A DNA stretch of 64,000 nt from Nonlabens marinus S1-08 (GCF_000831385.1 NZ_AP014548.1:248001-312000); one strand, 5' to 3'; counted from the first letter of the stretch, positions 25,777 through 35,907 are shown. The notes: generated by a model not told the origin, from the sequence alone. Made by a program: numbers and translations.

Positions 25777-28410
25777 TTATGATTTCAAAGATTTCATGCT
25801 TGCTTCAATAGTCTCAATTTTGGCGAGTGCATCTGCCTCTTTCTTCTTTTCTAAAGCTACAACTTGCTCTGGTGCACCAGCCACAAATCGTTCGTTGCCT
25901 AGCTTTTTCTGTACACTTATCAAGAAACCTTTAGCATGTTTTAATTCAATAGCTAGTTTTTCAAGCTCTGCATCAACATCTACCGCACCAGCTAATGGGA
26001 TAAAATATTCACTGGACTTCACCCGGAAACTTGCAGCGCCTGGAACCTGGTCTTGTACACTTTCAATTTGAGTGACGTTCCCCATTTTGCAGATCAACTC
26101 ATCATAGCTCTTAGAAAGGTCCTCATTATTGATCACCATCAATTCAATCTTGTTTTTAAAGCTTATCTGCTTTTCCTTACGCACTTTTCTGATTCCTGAA
26201 ATGGTTTCTTTAACTAGTTCAAAATCATTCAACATGCCTTTATCAACTGTACCAATCTCTGGCCAGGTATTGATACATAGCGCCTCTTCCACCTTACGAT
26301 CAGTAATCGATTGCCATACCTCTTCCGTTATGAAAGGAGTAAAGGGATGCATCAAACGTAAATTATCTTCTAACAACTCGGTCACTTGAGCAAGAGTTTG
26401 TGGATCAATGGGCTGTTGGTATTCTGGCTTTATAATTTCTAATAACCATCCACAGAAATCATCCCAAATCAACTTATAACTAGTCATCAAAACATCACTA
26501 ATACGGTATTTGGAATAATGATCCTCTATCTCATTTAATGCTTCAGCAAAACGACTGCGGTACCAGGCGATTCCTTGAGCAGCATAATCAGGTTGCGGCA
26601 ATGATTTATCCACTTCCCAACCTTTTATCAGTCGGAAGGCATTCCAAATCTTATTGACAAAATTCTTTCCTTGCTGGCAAAGATCCTCGTCAAACATCAG
26701 GTCATTCCCTGCGGCACTGCTAAGTAACAACCCAACGCGAACACCGTCTGCTCCATATTCCTCCAGCAATTTCAGCGCATCAGGAGAGTTCCCTAATGAC
26801 TTTGACATCTTGCGCCTTTGCTTATCGCGTACCAATCCTGTGAGATACACTTTATCAAAAGGTTTCTCATCGCGCAGCTCATAGCCTGCAACGATCATAC
26901 GTGCCACCCAGAAAAACAAGATATCTGGACCCGTTACTAAATCACGTGTAGGATAGTAGTAATTGATCTCTTCATTTTCGGGCTCCAAAACACCATTAAA
27001 AACACTGATAGGCCATAACCAACTGGAGAACCACGTGTCTAGAACGTCATTTTCTTGGCGCAAATCCTCCTCTGTAATGGAGTTGTTGTTAGTTCGCTTT
27101 CGCGAAAGCGATACAGCCTCATCCATACTGCTTGCCACGACAAAATCTTCTTTACCATCACCATAATAGTAGGCTGGTATGCGTTGCCCCCACATCAATT
27201 GACGTGAAATATTCCAATCCCGCACATTCTCCATCCAGTGGAAATAGGTGCTTTTGAATTTAGCAGGAAGCAACTCAACAATATCCTCACGCACGGCTTT
27301 TATGGCAGGTTGCGCGAGATCTTCCATTTTAAGAAACCACTGATCAGAAAGCCGAGGCTCAATTACCGCTTTTGTACGCTCACTGGTTCCCACTTTATGG
27401 ACGTGGTTTTCTTTTTTAACTAGAAAGCCTTTTTCTTCTAGTTCTTGCGATATCTCTTTACGTACTTCAAAGCGATCTTTACCTTGATAATGCAATCCAA
27501 AGCTATTGAGGGTAGCATCTGGATTAAAAATGTCGATCACTTCTAGACCGTGCTTCTCTCCTATTTTTTTATCATTCTCATCATGCGCTGGCGTGATCTT
27601 TAAACATCCCGTACCGAATTCTACATCAACATACTCATCTGCAATTACAGGAATTTCTCTATTTGAGATAGGAACTAAAACCGTTTTACCGATTAAATGC
27701 GTGTAGCGTGAGTCGTCAGGGTGCACGCAAATCGCTGTGTCTCCAAGTATTGTTTCAGGTCTCGTTGTAGCGATGGTCACTTTATCTGTAGTGCCTTTTA
27801 CAGGATATTCTAGATAATATAAATGACCGTTGCGCTCTTCATAAATAACCTCTTCATCGCTAAGTGTCGTTTGAGCTTCTGGATCCCAATTCACCATGCG
27901 GTATCCGCGGTAAATCAATCCTTTATTGTACAAATCAATAAATACCTGAATCACACTTGCTGACATATCGTCGTCAAGAGTAAATTTTGTCCGTGACCAA
28001 TCGCAACTAGCTCCTAATTTCTTGAGTTGTTCCAAAATTATCCCACCGTACTCATGAGTCCAATCCCAAGCATGGGATAAAAACTCCTCTCTTGTTAAGT
28101 CGTTTTTATCTATTCCCTGCTCCTTTAGTTTCTTAACGACTTTAGCCTCTGTAGCTATAGAGGCATGGTCAGTTCCAGGCACCCAACAGGCATTAAATCC
28201 CTTAAGTCTTGCACGGCGTATGAGCACATCTTGAATCGTATTGTTTAACATGTGTCCCATGTGCAAGACACCCGTTACGTTAGGCGGCGGGATGACAATA
28301 GTATAGCTTTCTCGATCATCAGGAACCGACTTAAAAAAGTCGTTTTCCATCCAGTAGGAATACCATTTTTCTTCAGCTGCTTTGGAATCGTATTTAGATG
28401 CTAATGACAT
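25777..28410 (-). CDS. valS: Valyl-tRNA synthetase
   Basis: 877 aa from ATG 28410 ([17 protein letters not shown]). Class I synthetase with [15 protein letters not shown] (HIGH motif), the editing domain (about 200-340), [13 protein letters not shown] (KMSKS), anticodon-binding domain, and a C-terminal coiled coil ([20 protein letters not shown]) diagnostic of ValRS. The frame is open 186 nt further upstream, but the extra residues have no family match and would cross the promoter. A palindrome copy gives SLSRKR near residue 435-440, in the insertion just after GKEDFVVA. Confidence 0.97.
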   Translation of the reverse strand: MSLASKYDSKAAEEKWYSYWMENDFFKSVPDDRESYTIVIPPPNVTGVLHMGHMLNNTIQDVLIRRARLKGFNACWVPGTDHASIATEAKVVKKLKEQGIDKNDLTREEFLSHAWDWTHEYGGIILEQLKKLGASCDWSRTKFTLDDDMSASVIQVFIDLYNKGLIYRGYRMVNWDPEAQTTLSDEEVIYEERNGHLYYLEYPVKGTTDKVTIATTRPETILGDTAICVHPDDSRYTHLIGKTVLVPISNREIPVIADEYVDVEFGTGCLKITPAHDENDKKIGEKHGLEVIDIFNPDATLNSFGLHYQGKDRFEVRKEISQELEEKGFLVKKENHVHKVGTSERTKAVIEPRLSDQWFLKMEDLAQPAIKAVREDIVELLPAKFKSTYFHWMENVRDWNISRQLMWGQRIPAYYYGDGKEDFVVASSMDEAVSLSRKRTNNNSITEEDLRQENDVLDTWFSSWLWPISVFNGVLEPENEEINYYYPTRDLVTGPDILFFWVARMIVAGYELRDEKPFDKVYLTGLVRDKQRRKMSKSLGNSPDALKLLEEYGADGVRVGLLLSSAAGNDLMFDEDLCQQGKNFVNKIWNAFRLIKGWEVDKSLPQPDYAAQGIAWYRSRFAEALNEIEDHYSKYRISDVLMTSYKLIWDDFCGWLLEIIKPEYQQPIDPQTLAQVTELLEDNLRLMHPFTPFITEEVWQSITDRKVEEALCINTWPEIGTVDKGMLNDFELVKETISGIRKVRKEKQISFKNKIELMVINNEDLSKSYDELICKMGNVTQIESVQDQVPGAASFRVKSSEYFIPLAGAVDVDAELEKLAIELKHAKGFLISVQKKLGNERFVAGAPEQVVALEKKKEADALAKIETIEASMKSLKS
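27095..27110. repeat. Palindrome CGCTTTCGCGAAAGCG in valS
   Basis: Perfect copy, read as SLSRKR. Confidence 0.97.
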
Positions 28411-28438
28411 GTTTGGCTTAGTTATTGGAATTAGCCTG

Positions 28439-28446
28439 CAAAAGTA
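28439..28446 (-). promoter_or_regulatory. -7 box TACTTTTG for valS
   Basis: Minus strand, 28 nt before the valS ATG. Matches TAnnTTTG. It supports the shorter valS start. Confidence 0.45.
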
Positions 28447-28522
28447 ATTATAAGTTAAATCATAAGCAGCATGAGCTGCTGGTTTAAGAACAAAGAGTAC
28501 CTTTAACTTTAAAGCTAAGATC

Positions 28523-28894
28523 ATGAAATACTTCGTTCTATTCCTAACTGTGATTTCTATGAGCCTTTCTATACAGGCACAAAAGAATACCACCATCGAG
28601 TTTGAAAATAAAGTGATTGACTACGGCACTATTAAAAAGGGAAGTGACGGCAACCGTACTTTTGTTTTTACAAATACTGGATCTACAGATTTTGAAGTGG
28701 CTAGTATTTTTTCCTCATGCACTTGTGATGTAGTATCCAAGCCAGACGTACCCATCAAACCAGGAGAAAAAGGAAAGATTATTGTCAACTACGACACTAA
28801 GAAATTAGGCCCTATCGTCAAAACATTAACGGTAAAAGGTAATATGGAAGGCGGTATTGTCGCTCTTAAACTGAAAGGAAATGTAGTGGAGTAA
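28523..28894 (+). CDS. DUF1573-domain secreted protein
   Basis: 123 aa. Signal peptide with cleavage after IQAQ (about 19-20), then one DUF1573 Ig-like domain: [30 protein letters not shown], and [21 protein letters not shown]. Bacteroidota have many of these small periplasmic proteins and their function is unknown. The CTC pair in SSCTCD is a family hallmark. It stands alone between divergent valS and the convergent protease gene. Confidence 0.88.
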   Translation: MKYFVLFLTVISMSLSIQAQKNTTIEFENKVIDYGTIKKGSDGNRTFVFTNTGSTDFEVASIFSSCTCDVVSKPDVPIKPGEKGKIIVNYDTKKLGPIVKTLTVKGNMEGGIVALKLKGNVVE

Positions 28895-30232
28895 CTATTT
28901 AATTACCGGAATCAGTCTAAAATTGAATTTTAATTCTTTTTCTCCTCTTTTTACTTTTAACTTTATTTTAGAGTACGGGTTTTTAAAAAATTTTGATGAG
29001 GTATTATCAAGAGTTAGGTTACCCTTACTGACGCCATTCAGTTTTAGAATCTCGTCTCCTTCTTGTACCCCTGCTAGATCTGCTGGGGATTCTGGTCTTA
29101 CATAATTTACAAATAGTCTGGGGACCATGCTATAGCTATACTGCTTGCTAGTAGATATAGTCTTTTCATTTTCCAATGTTCTATAAACACCTCGTACTTT
29201 CCGGTTTCTATCATCTGTTACTGTAGTAAACAGTTCTTTTTCACCTGCAACAATATTTATGCCCGCCATGTTGTAAAAAAAGCCATACTTAAACTCATCA
29301 TTTGGCCTTAAATAAAGTATAGATCTTGCATAATCGAAAATAACATCGAATCGACTTAAAACTTCGCCACCTACTGATCCAGTATAACTTTTCTCTACCT
29401 CTGAAGCTATAATTTCTACAAACTGACCTTCTCCAGGTTGAGAAGTTGTTAACCGATTCAATTGGTAGTTTCCGAAGATAAGCTGATCCATTTTTGACCT
29501 AGTGCCTGAAACCTCACCGTTCATTCCAAAGCCTAAGTAATCCTCAAAGCTTTCATTATTCTTCATGAAGTTCTCTGGAATGTCTAACAACCACAACGCG
29601 TCACCACTCCCCAAATCAATTAGTAAATCTGCAGGAAGCTCTTGAGAACCATTTCTGAAAAATCCTTTGGTATAGGGTTTACCATTGACAAAAGTAATTG
29701 GCACTTTTCTCATGGACCTGGTTTTATATTTTATAGCCTCAGGGTTTTTATATAAAATTACTTCTCGTGAGAGATAATCAACCTCTACTAATGCATCTTG
29801 AAAAAACTGAGTACTGAGCAAGCCATGTACTTCAAACCCTAATGTTGGTAAAAGGTCAATTTCCCTTTCTGCAGCCACAAAAATATTTGCCGACTTGTTT
29901 TCGTAGCCATTCACATCTAGCGTATTTCCCTCGCTGTAATAGGCACTAAATGTTTTTCCTTTTCCATAACCTTCCACTACTAGGAGGTTTCCCTTATTGA
30001 CTTGTAATGAATCTATTCCAGAAAGATTGAAGATGATGGATTTGCTTGCTCCAGTATCCAGTATCATGTTTAATTCAACACCATTGACTTTTACTGGCAA
30101 CACGATCAGGTTATACGCAGATTGAAAAGGTATTTCAATCTGATCTGTCCCAGGGGGAAACTTATATGAATCTTGAGCTTTAGAAATAAAGCCTAAGCAG
30201 ATTATTATTAGTAAGCTATAAACTCTATACAT
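28895..30232 (-). CDS. Retropepsin-like aspartic protease with PDZ domain
   Basis: 445 aa from ATG 30232 (MYRVYSLLII, signal peptide ending near SKA). An aspartyl-protease domain has the first motif NMILDTGASKSIIF and a second lobe with LLIDLGSGDALW. A C-terminal PDZ domain (about 350-430) carries VRPESPADLAGVQEGDEILKLNG. Such proteins occur often in Bacteroidota. Their substrates are unknown. Only the first lobe keeps a full DTG, while the second has DLGS, so activity as a monomer is uncertain. It is divergent from the aminotransferase gene. Confidence 0.82.
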   Translation of the reverse strand: MYRVYSLLIIICLGFISKAQDSYKFPPGTDQIEIPFQSAYNLIVLPVKVNGVELNMILDTGASKSIIFNLSGIDSLQVNKGNLLVVEGYGKGKTFSAYYSEGNTLDVNGYENKSANIFVAAEREIDLLPTLGFEVHGLLSTQFFQDALVEVDYLSREVILYKNPEAIKYKTRSMRKVPITFVNGKPYTKGFFRNGSQELPADLLIDLGSGDALWLLDIPENFMKNNESFEDYLGFGMNGEVSGTRSKMDQLIFGNYQLNRLTTSQPGEGQFVEIIASEVEKSYTGSVGGEVLSRFDVIFDYARSILYLRPNDEFKYGFFYNMAGINIVAGEKELFTTVTDDRNRKVRGVYRTLENEKTISTSKQYSYSMVPRLFVNYVRPESPADLAGVQEGDEILKLNGVSKGNLTLDNTSSKFFKNPYSKIKLKVKRGEKELKFNFRLIPVIK

Positions 30233-30256
30233 GTAATCTAAATATACGCTTTCCTG

Positions 30257-30288
30257 TTTGAGCATGCACCTTGCACTGCTTACCTTTG
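30257..30288 (+). promoter_or_regulatory. Promoter TTTG-N20-TACCTTTG for the aminotransferase-murB operon
   Basis: Both elements of the Bacteroidota consensus are exact, with 20-nt spacing: TTTG 30257-30260 and TACCTTTG 30281-30288. It leaves about 18 nt to the ATG at 30307. This is the best-formed promoter of the window after the trp one. Confidence 0.75.
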
Positions 30289-30306
30289 CACTGCAAAAAT
30301 AATTCC

Positions 30307-31497
30307 ATGCCACATATATCTGAAAAAGGAAGACAAATGCCGTCTTCTCCAGTACGTAAATTAGTTCCTTATGCTGAAGCTGCAAAGGATAGAGGTATTA
30401 ATATCTACCAGTTGAATATAGGTCAGCCTGATATAAAAACTCCTACACACGCTCTAGAAGCTGTGAAAAATACGACCATGGACGTATTGGAATACAGCCA
30501 TAGTGCTGGAAATCAAAGCTACAGAGAGAAACTGATCATGCACTACAATAAAATTGATATGGACCTGTCCATAGATGATATTATAGTGTCCACAGGAGGT
30601 AGTGAAGCCTTGATGTTTGCTATGGGAAGCATTTGCGATTATGGGGATGAGGTGATTATTCCAGAGCCGTTTTATGCGAACTATAACGGTTTTGCTACAG
30701 CAAGTGGAGTCACTGTAAAACCTATTACCACTACCATAGAAAATAACTTTGCATTACCACCCGTATCGGAATTTGAAAAGTTAATCACAGATAAAACTAA
30801 GGCCATTCTCATTTGCAATCCTGGAAACCCAACAGGCTACCTTTATACGCAAGAGGAAATGGATCAATTAACGGCACTAGTCATAAAACACGATTTATTT
30901 CTAGTGGCAGATGAAGTCTACAGAGAATTCGCGTATGACGGCAGGGAGCACTTCTCCGTAATGAATCAAGCCGGATTAGAGCAGCATGCTATAATGATAG
31001 ACAGCGTTAGTAAGCGCTACAGCATGTGCGGAGCTCGTATAGGCTGTGTGGTTTCAAAAAATAAAGAGGTGATAGCTGCTGCGATGAAATTTGCGCAAGC
31101 ACGATTGAGCCCACCTACTTTCGCTCAAATTGCTGCAGAAGCTGCCCTAGATACACCGCAGGAATATTTTGATGAAGTGATAGAAGAATACATAGCACGT
31201 CGGGATTTATTAATCAGTAGTCTCAAAAGTATAGAAGGAGTTAAAGTTGCTAATCCAGGTGGCGCCTTTTATTGTGTTGCCGAGCTTCCAGTTGAGAATT
31301 CTGACGATTTTGCGCAGTGGTTGCTAGAATCTTTTGAATATGAAGGTGAAACTATCATGGTCGCCCCAGCTGCAGGTTTTTATAGCTCCCCTGGGATGGG
31401 AAACAATCAGATCAGGATTGCCTACGTATTAGAGAAAGAATCTCTTAAACGCGCGGTCGTGATTCTTGAAAAAGCCCTTAAGGCGTACAATGCATGA
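30307..31497 (+). CDS. Class I/II PLP-dependent aminotransferase
   Basis: 396 aa from ATG 30307 (MPHISEKGRQMPSSPVRKL). Fold-type I motifs: NIGQPDIKTP, STGGSEALMFAMG, CNPGNPTGYLY, ADEVYREF, and the PLP lysine in SVSKRYSMCGARIG. The C-terminal Arg for the carboxylate is in NNQIRIAYV. It probably acts on aspartate or an aromatic amino acid. The exact substrate cannot be read. Its stop overlaps the murB start by 4 nt. Confidence 0.9.
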   Translation: MPHISEKGRQMPSSPVRKLVPYAEAAKDRGINIYQLNIGQPDIKTPTHALEAVKNTTMDVLEYSHSAGNQSYREKLIMHYNKIDMDLSIDDIIVSTGGSEALMFAMGSICDYGDEVIIPEPFYANYNGFATASGVTVKPITTTIENNFALPPVSEFEKLITDKTKAILICNPGNPTGYLYTQEEMDQLTALVIKHDLFLVADEVYREFAYDGREHFSVMNQAGLEQHAIMIDSVSKRYSMCGARIGCVVSKNKEVIAAAMKFAQARLSPPTFAQIAAEAALDTPQEYFDEVIEEYIARRDLLISSLKSIEGVKVANPGGAFYCVAELPVENSDDFAQWLLESFEYEGETIMVAPAAGFYSSPGMGNNQIRIAYVLEKESLKRAVVILEKALKAYNA

Positions 31498-32525
31498 TAG
31501 AAATTCAACACCATTTCCAGCTCAAGGAGCATAATACTTTTGGAATTTCCGCTTTCGCGAAAGCGTATATCCCAGCAGTAACCTTGCAGCAACTGAAGGA
31601 AGCGGTGTCCTATTACCAGGAAGAGGATCTTTTTATTTTAGGCGGTGGCAGTAACATGCTGCTTATCAACGATGTTGAACGTCCAGTACTGCATGTACTT
31701 TTAAAAGGAATCGAAATACTAGATAACAATCAGGGTAAAGTCCGGCTGAAAGTGATGGCCGGTGAAAACTGGCATGATCTAGTCATGTATTGCATTCAGA
31801 ATAATTTTGCAGGTATTGAAAACCTAGCACTGATTCCCGGGAATGCAGGAACTTCACCTATTCAAAACATAGGCGCATATGGAGTTGAACTTAAAGACAC
31901 CTTTCATTCTTGTGAAGTTATAGAAGTGGCAACGGGCAAGGAAGAAACTTTGACAAAGGCAGATTGCAACTTTGGGTACAGAGATTCTATTTTCAAAAAT
32001 GTTGCAGCAGGAAAATACATTATCACTTCAATCACCTTAGAATTGACAGATCTAAATAAGACCAGTGATTATAAGTTGAAAACAAACTATGGTGCAATAC
32101 AAGAAGAAATGGATCAGTTGCCGGGAGAGAATTCTATTTCTAAGGTAGCACAAGCCGTAGTAAATATTAGAACTAATAAACTTCCAGACCCTAAAGTGAT
32201 AGGTAACAGTGGTAGTTTTTTCAAAAACCCTATCATCTCACGCACCTCTTATAACGACCTAATTCGCATGCACCCACAGATGCCCTGCTATGAAGTAGAT
32301 GCTGAATCCGTAAAAGTTCCAGCCGGCTGGTTGATTGACAAATCTGGTTTTAAAGGTAAGCGTTATGGCGACGCAGGTGTTCATGATCGACAAGCCTTAG
32401 TGCTGGTTAACCATGGAAAAGCTACAGGTAAAGAGATTTTAGAGGTGGCAAAAAAGATTCAAGAAGCAGTTCAACTACGGTTTGGTATATCCATTGAAAC
32501 TGAAGTAAATCTCATTGAGAATTAG
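31494..32525 (+). CDS. murB: UDP-N-acetylenolpyruvoylglucosamine reductase
   Basis: 343 aa. FAD-dependent second step of peptidoglycan precursor synthesis. It shows the type I MurB features: ILGGGSNMLL, IPGNAGTSPIQNIGAYG, GYRDSIFK, and IGNSGSFFKNP with the catalytic Ser, plus the C-terminal PAGWLIDKSGFKG block. It starts LKEHNTFGISAFAKA: AFAKA here is encoded by a palindrome copy, right at the conserved NTFG/NTxxV region. Confidence 0.95.
   Translation: MIEIQHHFQLKEHNTFGISAFAKAYIPAVTLQQLKEAVSYYQEEDLFILGGGSNMLLINDVERPVLHVLLKGIEILDNNQGKVRLKVMAGENWHDLVMYCIQNNFAGIENLALIPGNAGTSPIQNIGAYGVELKDTFHSCEVIEVATGKEETLTKADCNFGYRDSIFKNVAAGKYIITSITLELTDLNKTSDYKLKTNYGAIQEEMDQLPGENSISKVAQAVVNIRTNKLPDPKVIGNSGSFFKNPIISRTSYNDLIRMHPQMPCYEVDAESVKVPAGWLIDKSGFKGKRYGDAGVHDRQALVLVNHGKATGKEILEVAKKIQEAVQLRFGISIETEVNLIEN
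31550..31565. repeat. Palindrome CGCTTTCGCGAAAGCG in murB
   Basis: Perfect copy, read as AFAKA. Confidence 0.97.
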
Positions 32526-32560
32526 CATCGTTTCCCAGCTCATTCCATTGCCTTAATTTG

Positions 32561-32568
32561 TAAATTTG
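32561..32568 (+). promoter_or_regulatory. -7 box TAAATTTG for the small Cys-rich protein gene
   Basis: Consensus TAnnTTTG ending 4 nt before the ATG at 32573. No clear -33. Confidence 0.45.
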
Positions 32569-32572
32569 CACT

Positions 32573-32779
32573 ATGGAATTACTCTTCATCACCTTCGGTT
32601 TATTACTTCTAGCATTTGCTGGAATCGCCATTAAAATATGGGGCAAAAAAGATGGTAAGTTTTCAGGGACTTGTGCCAGTCAAAACCCATACTTAAACAA
32701 AGATGGTCAAGCTTGTAGCATGTGTGGAAAATTGCCAGAGCAGCAAGGCGACTGCAGCACACCTGCCAAAACTTCTTAA
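32573..32779 (+). CDS. Small membrane-anchored protein with four cysteines
   Basis: 68 aa. An N-terminal transmembrane helix (about 3-24) is followed by a charged stretch (KIWGKKDGKFSG) and four Cys in a fixed frame: C-x13-C-x2-C-x8-C (GTCASQNPYLNKDGQACSMC...QQGDCS). The spacing could hold a metal ion or iron-sulfur centre. I recall similar short proteins beside glycosyltransferase genes in Flavobacteria but cannot name a family. Its stop codon abuts the ATG of the following glycosyltransferase gene. Confidence 0.78.
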   Translation: MELLFITFGLLLLAFAGIAIKIWGKKDGKFSGTCASQNPYLNKDGQACSMCGKLPEQQGDCSTPAKTS

Positions 32780-33886
32780 ATGGAGATAGGTTTACCCTTT
32801 TACACCCTATTGATAGTTGTAATTATCAATCTGACTTATTACCTATATTTTGCTAAATCGGCATACGTCAAACAAGCGCTGCCCAGCAAAAGCTCTAGTC
32901 CCGTATCTGTTATTGTGTGTGCTAAAAACGAAGCGCAAAATCTACTAGAGTTAGTCCCCTTACTTCTTAACCAAACCCATCCAGATTTTGAAATTATCTT
33001 AATCAACGATGCAAGTTCAGACGATACAAGATCAATCGTCGAGGATTTTTCTAGCAAGCACCAGAACGTGCAGATGGTTGATGTGGTTAACAATGAGACC
33101 TTTTGGGCTAATAAAAAGTATGCACTTACTTTAGGGATTAAAAAGGCTAAAAATGACCAGCTTGTTTTTATCGATGCTGATTGTCGACCATCCAGTAGCG
33201 AGTGGCTATCCCTCATGAGTGCTCCATTGAGTGGATCCAATCGCATTGTTTTAGGGTACGGTGGGTATGAAAAGGTCAAGGACTCGATACTCAACCGCCT
33301 GATACGGTTTGAAACAGTATTTACCGCCATGCAGTACATGGGATATGCCCTGCGCGGCAATCCTTACATGGGTGTAGGCCGCAACCTTGCTTATACCGCC
33401 CAGCAATTTTACGACGTTAGCGGTTTTATGGCTCATATGCGCATTATGGGAGGCGACGACGATCTGTTTATTAATGAGGCAGCAACTGCAGAGAATACTG
33501 CGGTCCAATTAGATCCAGACAGTTTTGCAATTAGCAAACCCAAAACAACATGGGCACAATGGTGGACTCAGAAAAAAAGACACGTAAGTACTGCAAAACA
33601 TTACAAAAGGAAGCACAAGTGCACTTTAGGTCTATTTTTCTTATCCCAATTTTTTTTCATTTTAAGTACTATTGTTGCCTTCATTTTTGAAACCCACTGG
33701 GAAATCATTATGGTACTGGTAGTCTTGCGTTACCTGGTGGTAATGATTATTATGGGACGTGGGTTGTCTCGCTTTCGCGAAAGCGAACTCCTCCCACTTC
33801 TACCCTTGCTAGAATTATTATTAATAGGCACCCAAATAGGCTTATTTTTTTCCAACACTAACAGCCAACCTAAGCGCTGGAAGTAG
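32780..33886 (+). CDS. Membrane glycosyltransferase, family 2
   Basis: 368 aa. One N-terminal and about two C-terminal membrane segments (near 278-305 and 335-360). The GT-A domain shows SVIVCAKNEAQNLLELVPLLL, FEIILINDASSDDTR, the DxD-like LVFIDADCRPSS, and GGDDDLFINEAA further on. It probably transfers a sugar to a lipid or surface glycan. The acceptor is unknown. GLSRFRESELLPLL near the end is encoded by a palindrome copy, just between two membrane segments, i.e. in a likely loop. Confidence 0.87.
   Translation: MEIGLPFYTLLIVVIINLTYYLYFAKSAYVKQALPSKSSSPVSVIVCAKNEAQNLLELVPLLLNQTHPDFEIILINDASSDDTRSIVEDFSSKHQNVQMVDVVNNETFWANKKYALTLGIKKAKNDQLVFIDADCRPSSSEWLSLMSAPLSGSNRIVLGYGGYEKVKDSILNRLIRFETVFTAMQYMGYALRGNPYMGVGRNLAYTAQQFYDVSGFMAHMRIMGGDDDLFINEAATAENTAVQLDPDSFAISKPKTTWAQWWTQKKRHVSTAKHYKRKHKCTLGLFFLSQFFFILSTIVAFIFETHWEIIMVLVVLRYLVVMIIMGRGLSRFRESELLPLLPLLELLLIGTQIGLFFSNTNSQPKRWK
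33770..33785. repeat. Palindrome CGCTTTCGCGAAAGCG in the glycosyltransferase gene
   Basis: Perfect copy, read as RFRES. Confidence 0.97.
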
Positions 33887-33921
33887 TCAGGTATTTCCTC
33901 TTGTTACGACTACTTAATCCT

Positions 33922-33929
33922 TAACTTTG
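33922..33929 (+). promoter_or_regulatory. -7 box TAACTTTG for lipA
   Basis: Consensus TAnnTTTG ending 4 nt before the lipA ATG. A weak -33 CTTG lies about 18 nt upstream. Confidence 0.5.
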
Positions 33930-33933
33930 TTCT

Positions 33934-34806
33934 ATGAATACAGCTGAAACATCTGTTGCACCACCTAAAGGAAAGCCAAAATGGTTACGGGTTAAACTTC
34001 CCGTAGGCCAGAAATACAAAGAATTGCGTAGTGTCGTGGATAAGTACGACTTGCACACGATCTGTACCTCTGGAAGCTGCCCTAATATGGGGGAGTGCTG
34101 GACTGAAGGTACAGCCACCTTCATGATTTTAGGAAACACTTGTACCAGATCTTGTGGGTTTTGTGGCGTAAAAACAGGCAGACCAGAAGATGTCGACTGG
34201 GCAGAGCCTGAGAAGGTAGCTCGCAGTATCAAGCTCATGAATATCAAACACGCCGTTCTTACTAGCGTGGATAGGGATGACTTGAAAGATATGGGAAGTA
34301 TTATATGGAAAGAAACTGTTGCTGCAGTGCGACGTATGAATCCTACTACTACCCTAGAAACCCTTATTCCGGATTTTCAAGGAGTGACCAGAAATATTGA
34401 CCGCATTGTGGCTGCCAATCCAGAGGTAGTTTCTCATAACATGGAAACCGTGAAGCGCCTAACCCGGGAGGTGCGTATTCAAGCAAAATATGAGCGCAGT
34501 CTAGAAGTGCTGCGATACTTGAAGCAGGAAGGCATCAACCGTACTAAGTCAGGGATCATGTTAGGTTTAGGAGAGTTGGAACCTGAGGTCATTCAGACCA
34601 TGGAAGATTTGAGAGAAAATAATGTTGATGTAGTAACTATAGGTCAATATTTACAACCCAGTAAAAAACACCTACCGGTAAAAGAATTTATTACTCCAGA
34701 GCAGTTCAAGAAATATGAAACTATAGGTCTGGAAATGGGCTTTAGACATGTGGAAAGTGGCGCTCTAGTGCGCAGCTCGTACAAAGCTCATAAGCACATT
34801 CTCTAA
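33934..34806 (+). CDS. lipA: Lipoyl synthase
   Basis: 290 aa radical-SAM enzyme inserting two sulfurs into the octanoyl group of carrier proteins. Both clusters are visible: the auxiliary cluster [13 protein letters not shown] (three Cys) and the radical SAM motif CTRSCGFC. The C-terminal RSSYKAH supplies the conserved RSSY serine that binds the auxiliary cluster. There is no lipB nearby. Confidence 0.97.
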   Translation: MNTAETSVAPPKGKPKWLRVKLPVGQKYKELRSVVDKYDLHTICTSGSCPNMGECWTEGTATFMILGNTCTRSCGFCGVKTGRPEDVDWAEPEKVARSIKLMNIKHAVLTSVDRDDLKDMGSIIWKETVAAVRRMNPTTTLETLIPDFQGVTRNIDRIVAANPEVVSHNMETVKRLTREVRIQAKYERSLEVLRYLKQEGINRTKSGIMLGLGELEPEVIQTMEDLRENNVDVVTIGQYLQPSKKHLPVKEFITPEQFKKYETIGLEMGFRHVESGALVRSSYKAHKHIL

Positions 34807-34853
34807 TAGCCTATTCTATTTTATTCCAGCTTTAAAATACGTCACCCATTTCT

Positions 34854-35849
34854 ATGATTAAAGTAGCTATTAACGGTTTTGGCAGGATAGGAAGAACTTT
34901 TTTAAGGACGGCTCTAACGCAGGCTGATATTCAAGTAGTAGCTATCAATGACCTTGCCCCATTAGAAGTGATGTCTCATTTGTTGAAATATGACTCCGTT
35001 CATGGTGTCCTTAAAAACAATGTTTCTCACGAGGATGGCCATCTAAAAATTGACGATCATCTTATCAAATTTACCCATGAAAGTAGGATTGAAAATCTAG
35101 ACTGGCACGACGTGGATATTGTCATTGAATCTACTGGCAAATTCAAGACAAAAAAAGATCTTGAAAAACACCTTGATGCTGGAGCTAAAAAAGTTATTCT
35201 AAGCGCGCCTTCAATCGACGATGATATAAAGACCGTGGTCTTGGGAGTCAATGACCATATTCTAAATGCTACAGATCAAATCGTGTCAAATGCCTCATGT
35301 ACAACGAATAATGCGGCTCCTATGATCAAAGTTCTGGATGAGCTTTGTGGTGTGAAACAAGCTTACATCACCACCGTACATAGCTACACAACAGACCAGA
35401 GTCTACACGATCAACCTCACAAAGATCTACGCCGGGCACGTGCTGCAGGACAATCCATTGTACCAACAACCACTGGAGCAGCAAAGGCTCTTACTAAAAT
35501 TTTTCCTCATTTGAGCGATGTTATAGGAGGCTGCGGTATTCGCGTACCAGTGCCCAATGGAAGTTTGACAGACATGACCATCAATGTGAAGCAGGAAATT
35601 ACAGTGGAGCAGGTGAATGAAGCTTTTTTCGCTTTCGCGAAAGCGAATCCGTCCACATTTAGTTACACCACGATCCCCCTAGTTTCCATCGATATTTCGG
35701 GCAGTCCCTACTCTTGTATTTACGATAGCGAAATGACTTCAGTGATCGGAAATATGGTAAAAATAATAGGCTGGTACGACAATGAAAGTGGGTACTCCAA
35801 CCGCTTGATTGACATGGTTATAAAGTTAGATTCTTTAAACAATAGTTAA
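34854..35849 (+). CDS. Type I glyceraldehyde-3-phosphate dehydrogenase
   Basis: 331 aa. NAD-binding motif INGFGRIGRTFLR, catalytic Cys149 in SNASCTTNNAAPM, then TTVHSYTTDQ and RRARAAGQSIVPTTTGAA. Most glycolytic enzymes read CTTNC after the catalytic Cys, while here it is CTTNN. The sequence NDLAPLEVMSHLLKYDSVHG is typical of NAD-using enzymes. Since Flavobacteria often keep two GAPDHs, this may be the alternative one. AFFAFAKANPS contains palindrome-coded AFAKA near residue 260-264, at the end of a helix. Confidence 0.9.
   Translation: MIKVAINGFGRIGRTFLRTALTQADIQVVAINDLAPLEVMSHLLKYDSVHGVLKNNVSHEDGHLKIDDHLIKFTHESRIENLDWHDVDIVIESTGKFKTKKDLEKHLDAGAKKVILSAPSIDDDIKTVVLGVNDHILNATDQIVSNASCTTNNAAPMIKVLDELCGVKQAYITTVHSYTTDQSLHDQPHKDLRRARAAGQSIVPTTTGAAKALTKIFPHLSDVIGGCGIRVPVPNGSLTDMTINVKQEITVEQVNEAFFAFAKANPSTFSYTTIPLVSIDISGSPYSCIYDSEMTSVIGNMVKIIGWYDNESGYSNRLIDMVIKLDSLNNS
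35630..35645. repeat. Palindrome CGCTTTCGCGAAAGCG in the GAPDH gene
   Basis: Perfect copy, read as AFAKA. Confidence 0.97.
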
Positions 35850-35907
35850 TTAAAGAGCCCTATTATCGACGAAAGGTAGTAAAAGGGAGTAATTTCAACC
35901 TAATTCC

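Noticed and set aside
28411..28596. Longer valS start
   Set aside because: The extra 62 residues match nothing in ValRS and would include the likely -7 box at 28439-28446.
30233..30385. Longer start for the aspartic protease gene
   Set aside because: ATG 30232 begins a clear signal peptide. The extension would read through the divergent aminotransferase promoter and start.
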